In this document: positions 1 to 7,487 of the stretch, piece after piece
How the letters are laid out: the number at the start of each line of letters is the position of its first letter
How positions within the stretch are numbered: position 1 is the first letter of the stretch
Assembly: GCA_947374505.1 (NCBI GenBank)
Contig: CANCCE010000025.1
Coordinates: forward strand, 1 to 18,696
From: Comamonadaceae bacterium
GTDB taxonomy: Bacteria; Pseudomonadota; Gammaproteobacteria; Burkholderiales; Burkholderiaceae_C
Length of the DNA stretch: 18,696 nucleotides
Direction: 5' to 3'
Notes under the pieces: model-generated
What the model was told of the DNA's origin: nothing
The model's input: only the letters and a program-made list of their open reading frames with translations
Databases searched by the model: none
Program-made: the position numbers and the translations under genes

Positions 1-18
1 CAGGACTCTTGTAAGAGT

Positions 19-696
19 TTACTTCTTGGCAGCTGGCTTGGCCGCTGGTGCGGCCTTGCCGTCAGCAGCTTTGCCGCCTTTAGCGCCTTTGGCGTCCTTG
101 GCATCGGCAGCAGGTGCCTCTTCAGCCGGCGCTTCTTCAACGATCGCCGTGACCGAAACCAAGACGGGGTTGACTTGACCTTTGGCCACAAACTTCACGC
201 CTTTTGGCAGCGTGATGTCTAGGACGTGCAGCGGTGCGCCTTTTTTCATCTCGCTCAGATCGACGGCGATGAATTCAGGAATGTCGGCTGGGAAGCAGGA
301 AACTGTCAACTCGGTCAGCACATGGTTGACCAGGCAGTTTTCGGCTTTGACCGCTGGCGAATTCTCTTCACCGGTGTAATGCACCGGCACTTTGATCGTC
401 ATGCGTGTGGTTGCTTCAACGCGCTGAAAGTCAATGTGCAGAATCTGCTGTTTGAAGGGGTGCATTTGCAAGTTGCGCAGCAAGACCTTGTGGACGTTGC
501 CAGACAGTTCCATCTCGAGGATGGAAGCGTGGAAGGCTTCTTTTTTGATGGCGTGGAACAGAGCGTTGTGATCGAGTTCGATCATCGTTGCTGCGCCAGT
601 GCCACCATAAACAATACCGGGCGTGCGGCCGGTGATGCGGAGACGGCGGCTCGCACCCGTGCCCTGCAATGCGCGCTCAAAAGCGGTGAATTTCAT
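19..696 (-). CDS. rplY: 50S ribosomal protein L25, long Ctc form
   Basis: This protein binds 5S rRNA in the large ribosomal subunit. The 225-residue product is the long (Ctc/TL5) form: an N-terminal 5S-binding barrel (about residues 1-95, with the typical start MKFTAFERA and the RITGRTPGIVYGG segment) followed by a C-terminal domain to about residue 185. The last 40 residues are an Ala/Lys/Asp/Gly low-complexity tail ending in PAAKPAAKK, which is common in Burkholderiales and probably disordered. The ATG at 696-694 is preceded on the minus strand by AGGAGA seven bases upstream, a good ribosome binding site that settles the start. It lies 90 nt downstream of prs on the same strand. The usual next gene, pth, would be beyond the left edge, which is an expectation and not seen. 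Family identity is confident. Confidence 0.96.
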   Translation of the reverse strand: MKFTAFERALQGTGASRRLRITGRTPGIVYGGTGAATMIELDHNALFHAIKKEAFHASILEMELSGNVHKVLLRNLQMHPFKQQILHIDFQRVEATTRMTIKVPVHYTGEENSPAVKAENCLVNHVLTELTVSCFPADIPEFIAVDLSEMKKGAPLHVLDITLPKGVKFVAKGQVNPVLVSVTAIVEEAPAEEAPAADAKDAKGAKGGKAADGKAAPAAKPAAKK

Positions 697-748
697 ACTA
701 TTTCTCCTGAAGAGGCAGGCCGCGACCAGCTCGCCTCGTAACGTAAAA

Positions 749-770
749 GGTGGCGCATCAAAGAGCCACC
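749..770 (-). terminator. possible terminator hairpin after prs
   Basis: On the minus strand, GGTGGC and GCCACC form a perfect 6-bp stem with a 10-nt loop, followed directly by TTTT. It sits 17 nt past the prs stop codon and before the rplY ribosome binding site. The short stem and short T run make it a weak or partial terminator, so some read-through into rplY is likely. Confidence 0.5.
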
Positions 771-786
771 CACTTTTTGTCTCGGC

Positions 787-1761
787 TCAGAACAAATTGT
801 CTTGATCCGAGAACAAACTCATGACCGACTCACCCTTGGCAATGCGCTGAATGGTTTCGGCAATCAGCGGTGCAACAGAGAGTTGGCGAATTTTTTGGCA
901 AGCCATGGCGCTGTCGCTCAGCGAGATGGTGTTGGTCACCACCACTTCGTCGAGAGCATCGCTTTTGGCAATACGGTCGATGGCAGGCCCCGAAAAAATC
1001 GGGTGCGTGCAATAGGCATAAACTTTTTTGGCACCGCGTTCTTTGAGCACTTCGGCTGCTTTGAGCAGTGTTCCTGCGGTGTCGATCATGTCGTCCATGA
1101 TGACGCAGTTGCGGCCATCAATGTCACCGATCACGTGCATCACTTCAGACACATTGGCTTTGGGCCGACGCTTGTCGATGATGGCCATGTCGCAGCCGAG
1201 CTGCTTGGCCAGCGCACGCGCACGGACCACGCCGCCGACGTCTGGTGAGACAACCATCAGGTCGTTGTAGTTTTGCTGGCGCAGGTCACCCAACAAAACA
1301 GGTGAGGCGTAAATATTGTCGACAGGGATATCGAAAAATCCCTGAATCTGGTCAGCGTGCAGGTCCATTGTCAGAACACGCGAGACACCCACCGCTTGCA
1401 GCATGTTGGCGACGACTTTGGCCGTGATAGGCACACGTGCAGAACGTGGACGGCGGTCTTGGCGGGCGTAACCAAAGTAGGGGATGACCGCAGAAATGCG
1501 CTCAGCTGAAGCACGCTTCAGGGCGTCCACCATGATCAGCAATTCCATCAGGTTGTCGTTGGTCGGTGCGCAGGTTGACTGCACCACAAAGACTTCGCGG
1601 GCCCGCACGTTTTGCTGAATCTCGACGGTGACTTCACCATCGGAGAAGCGGCCGACATGGGCTGCTCCCAATGAAATACCGAGGTTCTCGGCAATCTCCT
1701 GAGCTAAGCCCGGATTGGCGTTGCCAGTAAAAACCATGAATTCAGGGTGATGCGGAAGCAT
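787..1761 (-). CDS. prs: ribose-phosphate pyrophosphokinase (PRPP synthetase)
   Basis: The enzyme makes phosphoribosyl pyrophosphate from ribose 5-phosphate and ATP in the cytosol, feeding purine, pyrimidine, NAD, histidine and tryptophan synthesis. The sequence shows the class I family landmarks in order: GRFSDGEV near the N-terminus, QSTCAPTNDNLMEL, YFGYARQDRR, the histidine-containing DLHADQIQGFF, KRRPKANVSEVMH, and the PRPP-binding loop CVIMDDMIDTAGTL. The start chosen gives 324 residues beginning MLPHHPEFMVFTGNAN, matching the short N-terminal extension usual in Burkholderiales. The frame stays open upstream to an ATG at 1785 (332 aa) and a TTG at 1833 (348 aa). Neither has a visible ribosome binding site, and the added residues are Cys/Phe-rich and unlike the family. 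It follows tRNA-Gln after a terminator-like hairpin, so it probably has its own promoter. Function certain; start moderately certain. Confidence 0.96.
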   Translation of the reverse strand: MLPHHPEFMVFTGNANPGLAQEIAENLGISLGAAHVGRFSDGEVTVEIQQNVRAREVFVVQSTCAPTNDNLMELLIMVDALKRASAERISAVIPYFGYARQDRRPRSARVPITAKVVANMLQAVGVSRVLTMDLHADQIQGFFDIPVDNIYASPVLLGDLRQQNYNDLMVVSPDVGGVVRARALAKQLGCDMAIIDKRRPKANVSEVMHVIGDIDGRNCVIMDDMIDTAGTLLKAAEVLKERGAKKVYAYCTHPIFSGPAIDRIAKSDALDEVVVTNTISLSDSAMACQKIRQLSVAPLIAETIQRIAKGESVMSLFSDQDNLF

Positions 1762-1883
1762 GTGGGGTCCAGCGGTGTTTGGCATTGAAACAATGAAAAA
1801 GCAAAAGACACACAAAAAACACTGGGTATTCAATGCCTGCGCGGTTTTGTTTCACCGTCAATCTAAGACACTAAATACAAAAG

Positions 1884-1917
1884 GCCGATGCCCGGACTTT
1901 GAATCAAAGTCCGCGGC
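1884..1917 (-). terminator. strong hairpin with T-rich tail after tRNA-Gln
   Basis: Reading the minus strand, CGGACTTTG pairs perfectly with CAAAGTCCG across a 3-nt loop (9 bp). The stem is extended by GCCG/CGGC beyond a 5-nt bulge, and CTTTTGTATTT follows. It begins 16 nt past the tRNA CCA end and is the best intrinsic terminator in the window. No T run follows on the plus strand, so it should act in the tRNA-to-prs direction. Confidence 0.72.
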
Positions 1918-1933
1918 AAAGGCCCTGTAAATT

Positions 1934-2010
1934 TGGCAGGGGTGGAAGGAGTCGAACCTGCGAATGCTGGAATCAAAATCCAGTGCCTTAACCAACTTGG
2001 CGACACCCCT
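1934..2010 (-). tRNA. tRNA-Gln (anticodon TTG)
   Basis: The 77-nt minus-strand sequence folds as a complete cloverleaf. The acceptor stem is AGGGGTG/CACCCCT, with G as discriminator and an encoded CCA (1936-1934). The D arm holds the usual GG, the anticodon arm is CTGGA-TTTTGAT-TCCAG, and the T arm contains GGTTCGACTCC. The anticodon TTG lies at 1976-1974 and reads CAA/CAG glutamine codons. It sits between ispE (107 nt upstream) and prs, in the same orientation, as a tRNA embedded in a protein-coding cluster. Nothing recognisable, including a convincing promoter, was found in 2011-2117. Confidence 0.97.
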
Positions 2011-2117
2011 ACACAGGTCAATTGCTGTCATGTGGTGGCCTTGCGGCAACCCTAACGTCAGCAACCAACCTATCAACTATTCATCATTTCTGGAAAACAT
2101 GTCCTGAAACCGGCATT

Positions 2118-3020
2118 CTACCAACCAGCCAGAGGATGTACCCCCAGATTTTTGCATTTTTTAATGATCCAGCCGCTTGGGGCTGCCGGAATCATCGAGT
2201 CATGCAAAATTTGCGCAAAAACTGCACTCCCTGAGCCGGTCATTCTGCCTTTTAACCCTTGTGCTGCGAGCCAATCTAAAGACTGGACCATCGGCACACA
2301 AAGCTTCTCAGCAACCGGCTGCAAGTCGTTCCGGCCAAATCCGTAAACACGGCCGTTGTCGTTTGCAGCAAAGCCTAGCATTGTAGCAGTTTGTGTATCG
2401 CGTTTTAGATGAGATGCGCCAAAAATAGCGGGCGTTGAGAGCCCGACCGGCGGTTTGATCACTAAAAATTCCGCCGGCGGTAATTGGATCGGCGTCAGTT
2501 GCTCGCCAATACCTTCCACCCAGGCGTGGCCTGATCCGAGGAAAAATGGCACATCTGCACCCAAGGTCAGGGCGATCGCCTGTAATTTTTCAGGCGACAA
2601 ACGAACCCCCCAGAGGCGCTGCAGTGCGCGCAGGCAACTCGCTGCATCTGACGATCCACCGCCCATCCCGGCCTGCGACGGAATGCGTTTTTCAAGGCTG
2701 ATGTTCACGCCTAGGGGCGTTCCGCTGGCGGCTTGCAAGGCGCGGGCAGCGCGCACGGTCAGGTCGTCTGCGGGCAGTACTTCGGCTGAGGTTGCCCCTA
2801 AATCGGTGCGCGAAATAATACCGTCGTGACGCAGCTCGAAGTGCAGCGTGTCGCACCAATCAATGAGCATGAACACCGACTGCAGCAGGTGGAAGCCGTC
2901 AGCACGCCGCCCCGTGATGTGCAGAAATAAATTCAGCTTGGCCGGAGCCAGCACATCGTAAATAGCCTTCAGCGGGGCTGTTTTGTGACTCGCCAGCGAC
3001 CAAGAATCAGACGATGTCAT
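2118..3020 (-). CDS. ispE: 4-diphosphocytidyl-2-C-methyl-D-erythritol kinase
   Basis: The enzyme phosphorylates the 2-hydroxyl of CDP-methylerythritol with ATP, in the MEP route to isopentenyl diphosphate, in the cytosol. The 300-residue protein is a GHMP kinase: an N-terminal APAKLNLFLHI block (about 25-36, with the conserved Lys), the glycine-rich ATP loop SQAGMGGGSSDAA, a GADVPFF block carrying the presumed catalytic Asp, and the C-terminal GRMTGSGSAVFA motif. Length fits the family. The ATG at 3020 is the only sensible start, since there is no other Met before the first motif, although its ribosome binding site is weak. It lies 20 nt after lolB and before tRNA-Gln. The lolB-ispE-tRNA-prs order is widely conserved in proteobacteria and suggests co-transcription. 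Confidence 0.96.
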   Translation of the reverse strand: MTSSDSWSLASHKTAPLKAIYDVLAPAKLNLFLHITGRRADGFHLLQSVFMLIDWCDTLHFELRHDGIISRTDLGATSAEVLPADDLTVRAARALQAASGTPLGVNISLEKRIPSQAGMGGGSSDAASCLRALQRLWGVRLSPEKLQAIALTLGADVPFFLGSGHAWVEGIGEQLTPIQLPPAEFLVIKPPVGLSTPAIFGASHLKRDTQTATMLGFAANDNGRVYGFGRNDLQPVAEKLCVPMVQSLDWLAAQGLKGRMTGSGSAVFAQILHDSMIPAAPSGWIIKKCKNLGVHPLAGW

Positions 3021-3040
3021 CGGGCTCAGAGTGATGCTAT

Positions 3041-3586
3041 TTAACGCGGCAGCGTGTCTAGGACGATGCGCAGTTCAGTCTGCGGCAGTGGCTGGAGGCG
3101 GCGGGCTTGGATGCGCCCTTCGCGCTGACGCGTGAGGTCAGCCGTCCAACCGTTCGACGGGGTGTCTTTGCCGGTGAGCCAGTCGAAGAGGGCGGCCACC
3201 GGCAGCGCGGCACCTGTGGATTGCTCAATCAGTGCGTCAATAGAAACGTAGGTGCGGGTTTCGCTGCCCGAGTAAAGCGTTGCCTGCTGCGGCGACCATC
3301 TGGCGGCCAGCACGGTGTTTCCCAGCGGGCTGTTCAGCATCAGCTCCCCTTGATGCGGATTGCCTTTGATTTCAAAGCCACCTGAAAACGATTGAGGTGG
3401 CTCGGACTGCACTTGCAGACTCAGCCGACCGGACCAGTTGTCTATAGCCACGCCGTCAGTGGGTGCGCGCGGCATTTGAACGCAACCACTCAGCCAAACC
3501 AGACTGGCGCAAGCGAGCCAGAGCAGGCCATGGCGCCTGGCCGATGAGTCAGAAAAGCTGTTGGCCGCAAGGCGCATGAATAGCAT
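3041..3586 (-). CDS. lolB: outer-membrane lipoprotein insertion protein LolB
   Basis: LolB accepts lipoproteins from the periplasmic carrier LolA and inserts them into the outer membrane, and is itself an outer-membrane lipoprotein. The 181-residue product has a basic RR pair (17-18), a hydrophobic segment and a lipobox LSGC with acceptor Cys35. The residue after Cys is Val, not Asp, as expected for outer-membrane sorting. The mature part has the family's Trp-rich beta pattern, with WSGRLSLQV, SFSGGFEIKGNPHQGEL and a central FDWLTGKD segment. Three starts are possible: GTG at 3604 (overlapping the TPR stop by 14 nt), ATG at 3586 and ATG at 3577. None has a clear ribosome binding site. I chose 3586 because it lies 4 nt past the upstream stop, suiting translational coupling. 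The gene and ispE position support the call. Confidence 0.9.
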   Translation of the reverse strand: MLFMRLAANSFSDSSARRHGLLWLACASLVWLSGCVQMPRAPTDGVAIDNWSGRLSLQVQSEPPQSFSGGFEIKGNPHQGELMLNSPLGNTVLAARWSPQQATLYSGSETRTYVSIDALIEQSTGAALPVAALFDWLTGKDTPSNGWTADLTRQREGRIQARRLQPLPQTELRIVLDTLPR

Positions 3587-3590
3587 GCGT

Positions 3591-5375
3591 TCAGAGTTTG
3601 ACACGCAGGCGCTTCAGCGTTTCAAGCAGCGTCTCGTTGTCTGGGTTGAGCAATCGGCCCTCTTTCCAGATGGCTTGCGCACGTTCACGTTGGCCCATGC
3701 TCCACAGCACTTCACCCAAGTGCGCCGATATTTCTGAGTCCGGTCTGGCCTTGAACGCGGCTTCAAGAAGTCGCAAGGCTTCAGCCTGATGACCCAAGCG
3801 AAACTCAACCCAGCCGAGGCTGTCTTGGATGAAGGGGTCTGTCGGCGCAAAGGCGACCGCTTTTTGAATCAGTACTTTGGCTTCGGCTAAGCGCAGGTTG
3901 CGATCAGCCAGCGAGTAACCGAGGGCGTTGTAGGCTGCGTGGTAATCCGGTTTCAGGCTGATGACGCGGCGCAGCAGTTGCTCCATCTCGTCAAGCCGGC
4001 CAAGCTTCTCGGCGATCATGGACTGCTCGTAAATGAGTTCGATGTCGCTGGGGGCTTGGGTGATGGCTTGCGCAATCAGCTCGTAGGCGGGGACGTACTG
4101 TTTGAATTCTTTGAGGAGCGTGGCTTGCGCCATTAATTTGCTGCGATCGTCGCCGTCTTTGAGCTCTGGCAGGTCGCGAATAAGCTGAAGACCTTCTTGT
4201 AGTTTCCCTTGCTTAGCCAGTAGGTTGGCCCTGCGCATTTGCGCCTGCATGAGCATCTCCGGGTTGTCAATTCGCTTCAACCATGCCTCAGCGCCGGCTA
4301 AATCTTGGCGCTTTTCGGCGACCTGCGCGAGTGCAAAAAAAGCTTGCGCTAAGCCGCGTGTGCTCTCATCCCCCGGGGCTTGTTGCTCGGCTAATGCGAC
4401 ATATCGTTTCAGGGAAGTTTCGGCCAGTGCCGGTTTATTTTCTTGCAGCTGCAGCGAACCCAAAACCAACCAGCCCTGCGCAAAATCCGGTTTTTCCTTG
4501 AGCAGAATCTGGAGTTGAGTCAAAGCGTTGGGATAGCGCTCTGTGTTGAGCAGGTTGCGCACGTAAGCCATGCGGAGTTCCGGTGACGCAGGCGTTGCGC
4601 GGGTCAAGTATTGGCTCACCATCGCCTCCGCTTGCGGGCGTTTCGGGTCCATCAATTCGAGGGCCACCAGCACCGGCTCTTCTGCCTGTGCGTCAGCGGC
4701 TTGGCCGCGTTGAGCGGCGTCCAACGCGCCCGCTGTGTCACCGGCGGCCAGCCTTAGCCGCCCCGCCATCGCCCAGGCAGGTGCTGTGGTGCCAGGCTGG
4801 CTGAAGTACGGCGCCAAGGTTTGTTCAACCAGGGTGGCGGCCAGTTTTTTGTCGCCTGCGCGGGCATAGAGTCGCGGCACTGCGGCGAAGGTTTGGGGTC
4901 GCTCCATGGTGGGGGTTAGCTCGAGCAAAGATTTAAGGGGCTCTGCTGATTCGACCACGCGGTTCAGGGCCAGCAAGATTTGCAGTGTGTAACGACTGGC
5001 CTCAATCGACTTCGGGTGGGCCTGTCTCCAAGCGCGCGCAGCTTGCAAGGCGGCCTCGCCGGAGCGTGATTGCAGGGCGAGTTCAGTCGCCCGCTGGTAC
5101 AACTGAGCATCTTTGGTTTTTTGGGCCGCATCAAGAATCAGCGACACCGCCGGGGCTGGCTCGCCAGAATTGGCACTGATCTCGCCAATCAGCAGCTGAT
5201 AAAACAGTTGAGCATCGAGCGCAGAGTTGGTATTTTCGGCTTCTTTGGCTTGATGGTCTTCTAGCGTCGCATGGGGGGTTTTGCCAGGTGCCGGCACAGC
5301 AGGGGCTGTTTGTCCTGCCAACGGCGCCAGCGCCAGCCACAGTCCAGCCAAGGTCCAAAGAATTTTTTTCGTCAT
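3591..5375 (-). CDS. secreted tetratricopeptide-repeat protein upstream of lolB
   Basis: The 594-residue product begins with a signal peptide (MTKKILWTLAGLWLALAPLAG, then an Ala/Pro-rich cleavage region). The rest is made of helical TPR-type repeats from about residue 40 to the end, so it should act in the periplasm as a protein-protein scaffold. The best-conserved part is C-terminal: YHAAYNALGYSLADRN, then DPFIQDSLGWVEFRLG, then ISAHLGEVLWSMG. This resembles the TPR protein next to lolB in pseudomonads and other proteobacteria, whose exact role I do not know. A link to envelope or lipoprotein assembly is inferred from the neighbour only. The frame stays open upstream to 5822, but that part overlaps mutM and lacks a signal peptide, so the start is placed at the ATG before the signal peptide. 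Its start is 22 nt from that of mutM. Confidence 0.88.
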   Translation of the reverse strand: MTKKILWTLAGLWLALAPLAGQTAPAVPAPGKTPHATLEDHQAKEAENTNSALDAQLFYQLLIGEISANSGEPAPAVSLILDAAQKTKDAQLYQRATELALQSRSGEAALQAARAWRQAHPKSIEASRYTLQILLALNRVVESAEPLKSLLELTPTMERPQTFAAVPRLYARAGDKKLAATLVEQTLAPYFSQPGTTAPAWAMAGRLRLAAGDTAGALDAAQRGQAADAQAEEPVLVALELMDPKRPQAEAMVSQYLTRATPASPELRMAYVRNLLNTERYPNALTQLQILLKEKPDFAQGWLVLGSLQLQENKPALAETSLKRYVALAEQQAPGDESTRGLAQAFFALAQVAEKRQDLAGAEAWLKRIDNPEMLMQAQMRRANLLAKQGKLQEGLQLIRDLPELKDGDDRSKLMAQATLLKEFKQYVPAYELIAQAITQAPSDIELIYEQSMIAEKLGRLDEMEQLLRRVISLKPDYHAAYNALGYSLADRNLRLAEAKVLIQKAVAFAPTDPFIQDSLGWVEFRLGHQAEALRLLEAAFKARPDSEISAHLGEVLWSMGQRERAQAIWKEGRLLNPDNETLLETLKRLRVKL

Positions 5376-5396
5376 CAAGCCATGATAATTGATGAC
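5371..5396. promoter_or_regulatory. short divergent start region with 8-bp inverted repeat
   Basis: GTCATCAA (5371-5378) and TTGATGAC (5389-5396) are perfect inverted copies separated by 10 nt, and span the start codon of the TPR gene. Between them are GATAAT on the plus strand (5384-5389), 8 nt before the mutM ATG, and TATCAT on the minus strand (5387-5382), 6 nt before the TPR ATG. Both resemble -10 boxes for leaderless or near-leaderless transcripts, but no good -35 box was seen. A regulatory role is inference. Confidence 0.3.
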
Positions 5397-5397
5397 C

Positions 5398-6213
5398 ATG
5401 CCAGAACTCCCCGAAGTTGAAGTCACCCGCCTGAGCTTTGCCGATCGCATTGCCGGCGCAACGATCGTCTCAGTGACGATGGGCAAGCCCTTGCGCTGGG
5501 CGCTCGGTTGTCCGCCAGAAAGTTTGCTTGGGCGCCAAGTGCTGCAGGTGCGACGGCGCGGTAAATATCTGTTGCTAGACCTTAGCAAGGGCTTGCTGCT
5601 GGTACATCTGGGCATGTCGGGCAGTGTGGTCTTTGCCGACCATTTACCGGCGTTGGGCAAGCACGACCACTTTGAGATGCAGACCACGCTGGGTAGCTTG
5701 CGGCTGAATGATCCACGTCGCTTTGGCGCGGTGGTGTATGCGCCCAGCGAGTCAGACCCGATAGCGCAAAAATTGCTGGGGCATTTGGGTGTGGAACCCC
5801 TCGGCGACGCGTTTGGCTTCACCGCGTTTCAGCTCGCACTCAAGGCTCGTCAAACGGTCATCAAACAAGTCTTGTTGGGCGGCGAGATCGTGGTGGGTGT
5901 GGGCAATATTTATGCGTCTGAAGCCTTGTTTTTGGCGGGCATCCGGCCCACAGTCCGGGCGGCGAAAATCAGCAAACCGCGCGCCGCGCTGCTGCACACC
6001 GCTATCCGGCAGGTGCTGGCAGATGCCGTCGCCAAAGGGGGCAGCACGCTGCGCGATTTTTCAAATGCGCACGGTGAACAAGGCCACTTTCAGCTGGAAG
6101 CGATGGTCTACGACCGTGCTGGCCTGCCATGCAGGCGCTGCGAAGCGCCGATCCGCCGCATCGTGCAGGGGCAACGCTCCACCTTTTATTGCGTGAATTG
6201 TCAAAAACCATAA
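5398..6213 (+). CDS. mutM: formamidopyrimidine-DNA glycosylase (8-oxoguanine glycosylase/AP lyase)
   Basis: MutM (Fpg) removes 8-oxoguanine paired with C, and ring-opened purines, then cleaves the abasic site. The 271-residue protein carries MPELPEVEV, giving the catalytic Pro2 (after Met removal) and Glu3. It also has a conserved Lys56 (RRRGKYLLL), the lesion-gap residues Met73 (LGMSGS), Arg108 and Phe109, the H2TH region with VGVGNIYASEALF (166-178), and a C-terminal zinc finger C245-x2-C248-x16-C265-x2-C268 with Arg260. The start must be the ATG at 5398, because the Pro after Met is the nucleophile; the TTG at 5389 would bury it. No ribosome binding site is visible. It is followed 19 nt later by mutY, which handles the mispair that results when MutM fails. 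Confidence 0.97.
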   Translation: MPELPEVEVTRLSFADRIAGATIVSVTMGKPLRWALGCPPESLLGRQVLQVRRRGKYLLLDLSKGLLLVHLGMSGSVVFADHLPALGKHDHFEMQTTLGSLRLNDPRRFGAVVYAPSESDPIAQKLLGHLGVEPLGDAFGFTAFQLALKARQTVIKQVLLGGEIVVGVGNIYASEALFLAGIRPTVRAAKISKPRAALLHTAIRQVLADAVAKGGSTLRDFSNAHGEQGHFQLEAMVYDRAGLPCRRCEAPIRRIVQGQRSTFYCVNCQKP

Positions 6214-6232
6214 ACCCTCAGATTCTTTGCGC

Positions 6233-7333
6233 ATGACGAAAACTCTTTCCATCGAACCATTGGCTGTATCACCACCCCGTGCTTTACCACTGCGCTTTGC
6301 AACCGATGTGGTGGCTTGGCAAAAGCAGCACGGCCGCAGCAGCCTGCCTTGGCAAAACACGCGAGATCCGTACCGCGTCTGGTTGTCTGAAATCATGCTG
6401 CAACAGACGCAGGTCAGCACGGTGCTGGATTATTACGAGCGTTTTTTGCAGCGCTTTCCAGACGTCCTCAGCTTGGCCTCGGCCGAGTTGGATGAGGTGC
6501 TTGGATTCTGGAGCGGCTTGGGTTATTACAGCCGCGCCCGCAATTTGCACCGCTGCGCCCAACAGGTGGTGAGCGAGCATGGTGGCGTTTTTCCGACGTC
6601 AGCGCTGACCCTGCAAACCTTGCCCGGTATTGGCCGCTCAACCGCAGCGGCTGTTGCCTCCTTTTGTTTCAGCGAACGCGTGGCGATTCTTGACGGCAAT
6701 GTCAAACGTGTGCTGACGCGCATGCTGGCTTATTCAGCTGATCTGGCCCAAGCGTCTGCTGAGCGCGCTCTGTGGGACTTGGCGGGTGAACTGCTGCCGC
6801 CAGCCGAACACATGCCGGCGTACACGCAAGGTGTGATGGACTTGGGCGCGTCTGTCTGCTCCACGCGCCAGCCGCAGTGTTTGATTTGCCCGGTGCACAC
6901 TTTGTGCGCTGCGCACCGGGAAGGCCGGCCTGAACGCTATCCGGTCAAGACGCGAAAACTAAAACGCAGCTCGCACGCGCTGTGGCTGCTGTGGGCGCAG
7001 CGCAGCGATGGTGCGGTGTGGTTAGAGCGGCGTCCGACGCGCGGTATCTGGGGCGGTTTGTACTGCTTGCCGGTGTTTGACAGTGAAGAGGCCTTGAGCG
7101 GTGCAGTGCCCGTCTCTGTACGCGCCAAGTTGCAGCCACAAACACCCTTTGTGCATGTGTTGACGCACAAGGATTTGCACCTGAAGCCCTTCGTCAGCCA
7201 GCTAACGGGCCGTCAGACATTGGCGGATGAATTGACGATGGTAGAGCGCGGCGGGGCTTGGTTTGGCCTGACAGCTTGGCAGGCGTTGGGGCTGCCTGCG
7301 CCTGTACGTAAATTGCTTGAGTCTGGCATCTGA
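6233..7333 (+). CDS. mutY: A/G-specific adenine DNA glycosylase
   Basis: MutY removes adenine misincorporated opposite 8-oxoguanine. The 366-residue protein has an N-terminal HhH-GPD domain with catalytic Glu53 (SEIMLQQTQV), the helix-hairpin-helix LPGIGRSTAAAV (130-141) and catalytic Asp154 (ILDGNVKRV). A [4Fe-4S] cluster site follows at C209-x6-C216-x2-C219-x5-C225. The C-terminal part (about 245-366) is the Nudix-like lesion-recognition domain, with WLERRPTRGIWGGLYCLP and FVHVLTHKDLHL. I chose the ATG at 6233 over an in-frame TTG two codons earlier; neither has a clear ribosome binding site. Co-transcription with mutM is likely. Downstream the base composition drops sharply. Confidence 0.97.
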   Translation: MTKTLSIEPLAVSPPRALPLRFATDVVAWQKQHGRSSLPWQNTRDPYRVWLSEIMLQQTQVSTVLDYYERFLQRFPDVLSLASAELDEVLGFWSGLGYYSRARNLHRCAQQVVSEHGGVFPTSALTLQTLPGIGRSTAAAVASFCFSERVAILDGNVKRVLTRMLAYSADLAQASAERALWDLAGELLPPAEHMPAYTQGVMDLGASVCSTRQPQCLICPVHTLCAAHREGRPERYPVKTRKLKRSSHALWLLWAQRSDGAVWLERRPTRGIWGGLYCLPVFDSEEALSGAVPVSVRAKLQPQTPFVHVLTHKDLHLKPFVSQLTGRQTLADELTMVERGGAWFGLTAWQALGLPAPVRKLLESGI

Positions 7334-7411
7334 ACTTTGGCTGCGTAAAAGCGTAAGGGTTTCCCCGCTGATGAATGGCTGACCCAAGGTGCAATACTGA
7401 CTTTAAAATAA

Positions 7412-7439
7412 TTGAGTTATATTTTTTTGTAAGTAAATA
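7412..7439 (+). promoter_or_regulatory. candidate promoter for the four-gene cassette
   Basis: TTGAGT (7412-7417) and TAAATA (7434-7439) with a 16-nt spacer resemble -35 and -10 boxes, 48 nt before the first Bug gene. The 154-nt gap after mutY is very AT-rich, so such matches can arise by chance. No operator or terminator for mutY was convincing in 7334-7487. Confidence 0.3.
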
Positions 7440-7487
7440 GACATAAAATTTAATAGATAGTTTTAAGAGAGTAGCAGATAAATATAA

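Noticed and set aside
5..18. Palindrome ACTCTT-GT-AAGAGT just after the rplY stop
   Set aside because: A 2-nt loop is too tight for a stable terminator and the T-run context is cut off by the window edge.
226..741. 171-codon plus-strand frame opposite rplY
   Set aside because: It is a shadow of rplY with no family features. The 148-codon frame at 802-1248 opposite prs is rejected for the same reason.
1762..1833. Longer prs starting at TTG 1833 or ATG 1785
   Set aside because: No ribosome binding site, and the added Cys/Phe-rich residues do not fit the family; 1785 remains possible.
5376..5822. Upstream extension of the TPR gene frame to 5822 (743 aa in total)
   Set aside because: The extra part lies wholly over mutM in reverse, has no signal peptide at its start and looks like antisense coding shadow; the signal peptide begins at the ATG at 5375.
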